DNA from: CAZFRF01 sp964540925 | GTDB taxonomy: Bacteria; Patescibacteriota; Microgenomatia; Levybacterales; UBA12049 | DNA: 15,735 nucleotides | Reading direction: 5' to 3' | Assembly: GCA_964540925.1 (NCBI GenBank) | Contig: CAZIOR010000013.1 | Span: 1-15,735 of the forward strand | Part shown: in pieces, positions 13,095-15,735 of the stretch | Position numbering within the stretch: position 1 is the stretch's first letter | Layout of the letters: the number at the start of each line of letters is the position of its first letter | Notes under the pieces: generated by a model | Databases searched by the model: none | What the model was told of the DNA's origin: nothing | Seen by the model: the letters and a program-made list of their open reading frames with translations, nothing else | Program-made: the position numbers and the translations under genes

Positions 13095-13955
13095 ATGGAA
13101 AGACCTTTTAGGCCAACTCCTGAAGATGTTGCGAGAAAAAGCGTTGCAGTTGCAAGGCTTAGATCTCGTTCCCCTATTCATAAACTAGAGCATGTTATTG
13201 AAAGATTTGATGAGTTTACTGGTGCCACAGATGGCAATGAGGATCCAAAAAAATTAACTAGATCAGTTGCAATTATGGTTGGAGCCACTGCTGCTGCGGT
13301 TATGATTCCAGATCCAACTGTTTCAACTGTTGCTTCAGATTTAGTAAGTGGATTTGGTGGTGCATTTATCGGTGAAACAATAGCACCTGTAAGTAGGAGG
13401 TTAAATTTCAACCGAAAAGAATATCTTGAAGGATTGGCTGAGGTTTCTGATCAAGACTTCGAGGAATCACTCCCTGCTTTCTTTGCAACCTATAAAGATG
13501 TTTTAACTGAGGATGAAATAAAACATAGATTATTAGGTAGAATTCCCGCTCCTGATGAAAAACCAGTTTCTGATCAAAGATACTCAATTGTTGATGAAGT
13601 GGCAAGGCGCACTAAGGCAGAGCATAAAAGATACAATAAAGAAAAAAGTGGTCCTTATGAAAGGTTAACTTCTCAAGAACTTAGAGAGCGTGTAATGGAT
13701 ACCTTAATGCTTGCGCAATACCTTGGTCTTGAGCAAAGAGGTAGTGCTCATGAAATTAGAAAAGAATTTTTAACTAAAGCTTCTGACATTGTCTCTGGTC
13801 TTATGGTTGTTGTTTTGGCAAGTGAAGTAATTAATCACTATTTACATGGACCACTGGGCAGTGCAATTGGATTAGCTGATGATTTAGCGTTGCTTTTTAC
13901 AGTCTTAGGCTCTGTTGCTCTTAAAAATTTAGGTGAAAAAGCCAACAACAGATAA
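13095..13955 (+). CDS. Orphan protein with hydrophobic segments, 286 residues
   Basis: I do not recognise this protein. The N-terminal ~55 residues are charged and helical (RPTPEDVARKSVAVARLRSR at 6-25, KLEHVIERFDEFTG at 30-43). Hydrophobic Ala/Gly-rich stretches occur at about 57-71 and 84-98. A long charged helical middle follows (about 105-230), then two more hydrophobic segments (about 232-246 and 254-275), and a short basic tail. This suggests a membrane-associated protein with helices at both ends and a cytoplasmic middle, although the segments are short and only moderately hydrophobic. The start is fixed by the strong promoter just upstream. Its stop codon directly abuts the convergent rnhB stop (TAATTA at 13953-13958). 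No enzyme motif is visible. Confidence 0.75.
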   Translation: MERPFRPTPEDVARKSVAVARLRSRSPIHKLEHVIERFDEFTGATDGNEDPKKLTRSVAIMVGATAAAVMIPDPTVSTVASDLVSGFGGAFIGETIAPVSRRLNFNRKEYLEGLAEVSDQDFEESLPAFFATYKDVLTEDEIKHRLLGRIPAPDEKPVSDQRYSIVDEVARRTKAEHKRYNKEKSGPYERLTSQELRERVMDTLMLAQYLGLEQRGSAHEIRKEFLTKASDIVSGLMVVVLASEVINHYLHGPLGSAIGLADDLALLFTVLGSVALKNLGEKANNR

Positions 13956-14564
13956 TTATAAAAATTTATCTAAATTAAAACTTGTTCGATGCAATTTAGA
14001 TAATCCATATTTTTTTAAAGCCTCCCTATGATATTTGGTTCCATAGCCCTTGTTTTCTAAAAAATTATACTCTGGAAAATCCAGATGAAGTTTTTGCATT
14101 AATTTATCTCTATAGACTTTAGCTACAATAGACGCCGCTGCAATTGAAACTGAAATACTATCCCCTTTTATAATTGCTCTTTGTAATTTTAAATCTAAGT
14201 CTTTAATTAAAAATCCATCAACTAAAGCAAAGTTAAATTTTTCTTTAAGTTTTTTTAATGAATTAATAAAAGCAAGTTGATTTGCTTTGCCAATACCTAA
14301 TTCATTAATTACATTAACGCTAACTTCTTCTATTGATACACAAATTGCGTTAGCTTGGATATATTCATTTAATTCTTCTCTTTGTTTGGGAGTTAGCTTC
14401 TTGGAGTCATTAATGTTTTTAATTTCAAAATTAGGGGGTAAAATTACAGACGCTGCAACAATGGGCCCTGCAAACGCACCTCTGCCCACCTCATCTACGC
14501 CAGCAACATGTAAAAATCCTTGAGACCAGAGTAATTGTTCTTCTTTAAAAGAGGGTTGAGTCAT
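13956..14564 (-). CDS. rnhB: Ribonuclease HII
   Basis: A 202-residue RNase HII that cuts the RNA strand of RNA-DNA hybrids and nicks at single ribonucleotides built into DNA. The conserved opening AGVDEVGRGAFAGP (21-34) carries active-site D24 and E25; LVDG supplies D116 and KGDSISVSIAAASIVAKVYRD supplies D135, with the family-typical AAASIVAKVxRD helix after it. GYGTKYHREALKKYG (173-187) and LHRTSF (191-196) complete the C-terminal signature. All four catalytic acids are present and the length is normal. The start overlaps the end of the DUF2130 gene by 20 bases and no promoter is seen in between, so the gene is likely translated by coupling from the DUF2130 message. Confidence 0.97.
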   Translation of the reverse strand: MTQPSFKEEQLLWSQGFLHVAGVDEVGRGAFAGPIVAASVILPPNFEIKNINDSKKLTPKQREELNEYIQANAICVSIEEVSVNVINELGIGKANQLAFINSLKKLKEKFNFALVDGFLIKDLDLKLQRAIIKGDSISVSIAAASIVAKVYRDKLMQKLHLDFPEYNFLENKGYGTKYHREALKKYGLSKLHRTSFNLDKFL

Positions 14565-15675
14565 TTTCTGCTTCTATTAGCTGTGGTGTTTCAACATCAG
14601 AGAGTTCAGGTAGGTTACTGACAATTGCTTTTAGTTCTCCATAGAAATTTGCAGTATTCATATCTAATTTATCAACCTGTTTTTCCTGTTCTTTCCATCT
14701 AAGCGTTGCAGATCTTTTTTCTTTTTCTAAAGAATCTCTTAAAGCATTAACTGCATCGAAATGAGCTTGCATTCTGTGTTTAAATGAATCAGAGATAATA
14801 TAATCTCTGATTGCGCTCCACTCTTCTTCTGTATGACTTGCTCCAGATTTTGCTGTTGCAATATTAGTTATTAAATATCTAACAAATCTACAGATGTTAA
14901 TTGCATTTTCGTAACTTGTAACCCAAATTCCGTCTTTTCTATCAAAGCCCGTAACTCCTTCAGGTAAAATTTGAGAAACAATTATTGCCTCTGATGCAGA
15001 AACTTTTGCTGAATCATCTTTTAATTTTGTTAACCAAGAGTTGCTCCAGGCTTTGGTTCTTTTTGTCTCCCAAACAATAGAACCAACAACTTTTCCATTA
15101 AACTTAATCTTTTGCCAAATATCTGCTCCTTCTACGCCTTTGGGTATTGGTAAAAATTCGTCGTTAGGAAATGTATCTTTAAGTTTTTCTTCGAGATTTA
15201 ATTCCAGAGCTTCTCCTTGTAGTTGTTGAGAACCTTGTTCAAGTTTTTTCTTTAAATCTTCATTAGCTCTTCTTAGTTCTTCAGCAAGTTTTTTAACCTG
15301 CTCCATCTGGATATCTTTTTCTTTTAGTGTTAATGCTTGGGCGTCTTGAGCTTCTTTTTGAGCAGCTTTTTTAGCATCTTCTTTAATTTTTTCTTCAGCC
15401 TCTTCTCTTTCCTTTAATTGCCTTTCAAGTTTATCTTTAAGTTCTTGTTCAGCTTTTTTAGCTTCAAAAAGAGCTTTTTCATTTTGTTTATTTTCTTCTT
15501 CAAATTCTTTTCTAAGTAATTTTTCTTTTTCTTCAGCCTCTTTTGCCTTTTCTTTTTCAAACTGAGCTTGTAAAAGTTTTCTTTCTTCTTCTCTAACTTT
15601 TTGCGAAAGCTGATGAACAATTGCTTCAGATATTTCTACGTCTTTTCCGCAATGGGGACAAATGATGTTATCCAT
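14545..15675 (-). CDS. DUF2130 protein: CxxC motif, coiled coil and nuclease-like C-terminal domain
   Basis: A 376-residue DUF2130 family member. The N-terminus has a single CPHCG (6-10), half of a zinc-ribbon. A long Glu/Lys-rich coiled coil spans about 25-150. The conserved domain starts with QGEALELNLEEKL (153-165) and continues with VEGADIWQKI (181-190), GSIVWETKRTKAWSNSW (198-214) and DGIWV (248-252). D185 followed by E203-x-K205 has the spacing and strand context of a PD-(D/E)XK nuclease core; that catalytic reading is inference. The terminal third is helical with a second short coiled coil (RDSLEKEKRSATLRWKEQEKQ). It heads a two-gene unit with rnhB, which overlaps its last 20 bases. 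A strong promoter lies directly upstream, again with almost no leader. Confidence 0.88.
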   Translation of the reverse strand: MDNIICPHCGKDVEISEAIVHQLSQKVREEERKLLQAQFEKEKAKEAEEKEKLLRKEFEEENKQNEKALFEAKKAEQELKDKLERQLKEREEAEEKIKEDAKKAAQKEAQDAQALTLKEKDIQMEQVKKLAEELRRANEDLKKKLEQGSQQLQGEALELNLEEKLKDTFPNDEFLPIPKGVEGADIWQKIKFNGKVVGSIVWETKRTKAWSNSWLTKLKDDSAKVSASEAIIVSQILPEGVTGFDRKDGIWVTSYENAINICRFVRYLITNIATAKSGASHTEEEWSAIRDYIISDSFKHRMQAHFDAVNALRDSLEKEKRSATLRWKEQEKQVDKLDMNTANFYGELKAIVSNLPELSDVETPQLIEAENDSTLF

Positions 15676-15685
15676 AAGTTTAAAT

Positions 15686-15714
15686 ATAATACGCTCCTAC
15701 GCGGTTTATTTCAA
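15686..15714 (-). promoter_or_regulatory. Promoter of the DUF2130-rnhB operon
   Basis: On the minus strand: TTGAAA, exactly 17 bases, then TATTAT, ending 10 bases before the ATG at 15675. The predicted leader is about 3-4 bases. Confidence 0.7.
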
Positions 15715-15735
15715 CAGTTTGAATATGAATAGTAT

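Noticed and set aside
15414..15620. Lysine-rich 68-residue minus-strand frame
   Set aside because: It is a frame-shifted shadow of the Glu/Lys coiled coil in the DUF2130 gene.
1..15735. CRISPR array, insertion sequence, phage or integrase genes
   Set aside because: No spaced direct repeats, terminal inverted repeats, transposase or integrase motifs were found on either strand; no attachment-like duplication of tRNA ends is visible at 11546-11752.

Overview
The window is 15.7 kb of AT-rich, gene-dense bacterial DNA with very short or negative intergenic distances. There is no phage, IS or plasmid hallmark and no CRISPR array. The gene set suggests a small-genome, single-membrane bacterium of the Candidate Phyla Radiation (Patescibacteria, Microgenomates-like): TypA, a DUF2079/flippase-type membrane protein, a MacAB-like exporter without an outer-membrane partner, RNase HII, DUF2130, many orphan proteins and an AT-rich genome using ATG starts. 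This placement is inference; no rRNA or other definitive marker is present. A run of 100 Ns at 4729-4828 shows the window comes from a scaffolded (probably metagenomic) assembly.

Layout. (1) 2-799, minus: the N-terminal 266 residues of the translational GTPase TypA/BipA, running off the left edge. (2) 891-1817, plus: a membrane-anchored polysaccharide deacetylase, divergent from typA. (3) 1777-4004, minus: three orphan genes, a 190-residue protein followed by two tandem paralogues with a Rossmann/SAM-binding look. (4) 4185-5590, plus: a Y-family DNA polymerase (DinB-like) interrupted by the assembly gap. The 55 bases before the gap are repeated exactly after it, and collapsing them restores one intact 416-residue protein. 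(5) 10903-5580, minus: a four-gene operon of membrane-fusion protein, ABC ATPase, MacB-type permease and an 800-residue fusion of a flippase-like (LPG synthase TM) region with DUF2079. (6) 10966-11436, minus: a 156-residue orphan. (7) 11546-11752: divergent tRNA-Lys(CTT) and tRNA-Arg(TCG) with overlapping promoters. (8) 11801-13955, plus: a TetA-like MFS transporter and a 286-residue orphan. (9) 15675-13956, minus: a DUF2130 coiled-coil/nuclease-like protein overlapping rnhB (RNase HII).

The strongest unifying signal is regulatory. At most transcription-unit starts a good sigma70-type promoter lies so close to the ATG that the predicted transcript starts at or within a few bases of the start codon, and Shine-Dalgarno sequences are hard to find. 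This points to leaderless mRNAs as a common mode of gene expression. The exception is typA, whose predicted leader begins with a compact GAAA-tetraloop hairpin.

The exporter genes plausibly act together: adaptor, ATPase and permease form one tripartite-like pump. DUF2130 and rnhB are tied by a 20-base overlap. The 190-residue protein and the paralogue pair form the least explained block and share an 11-base element at their promoters.
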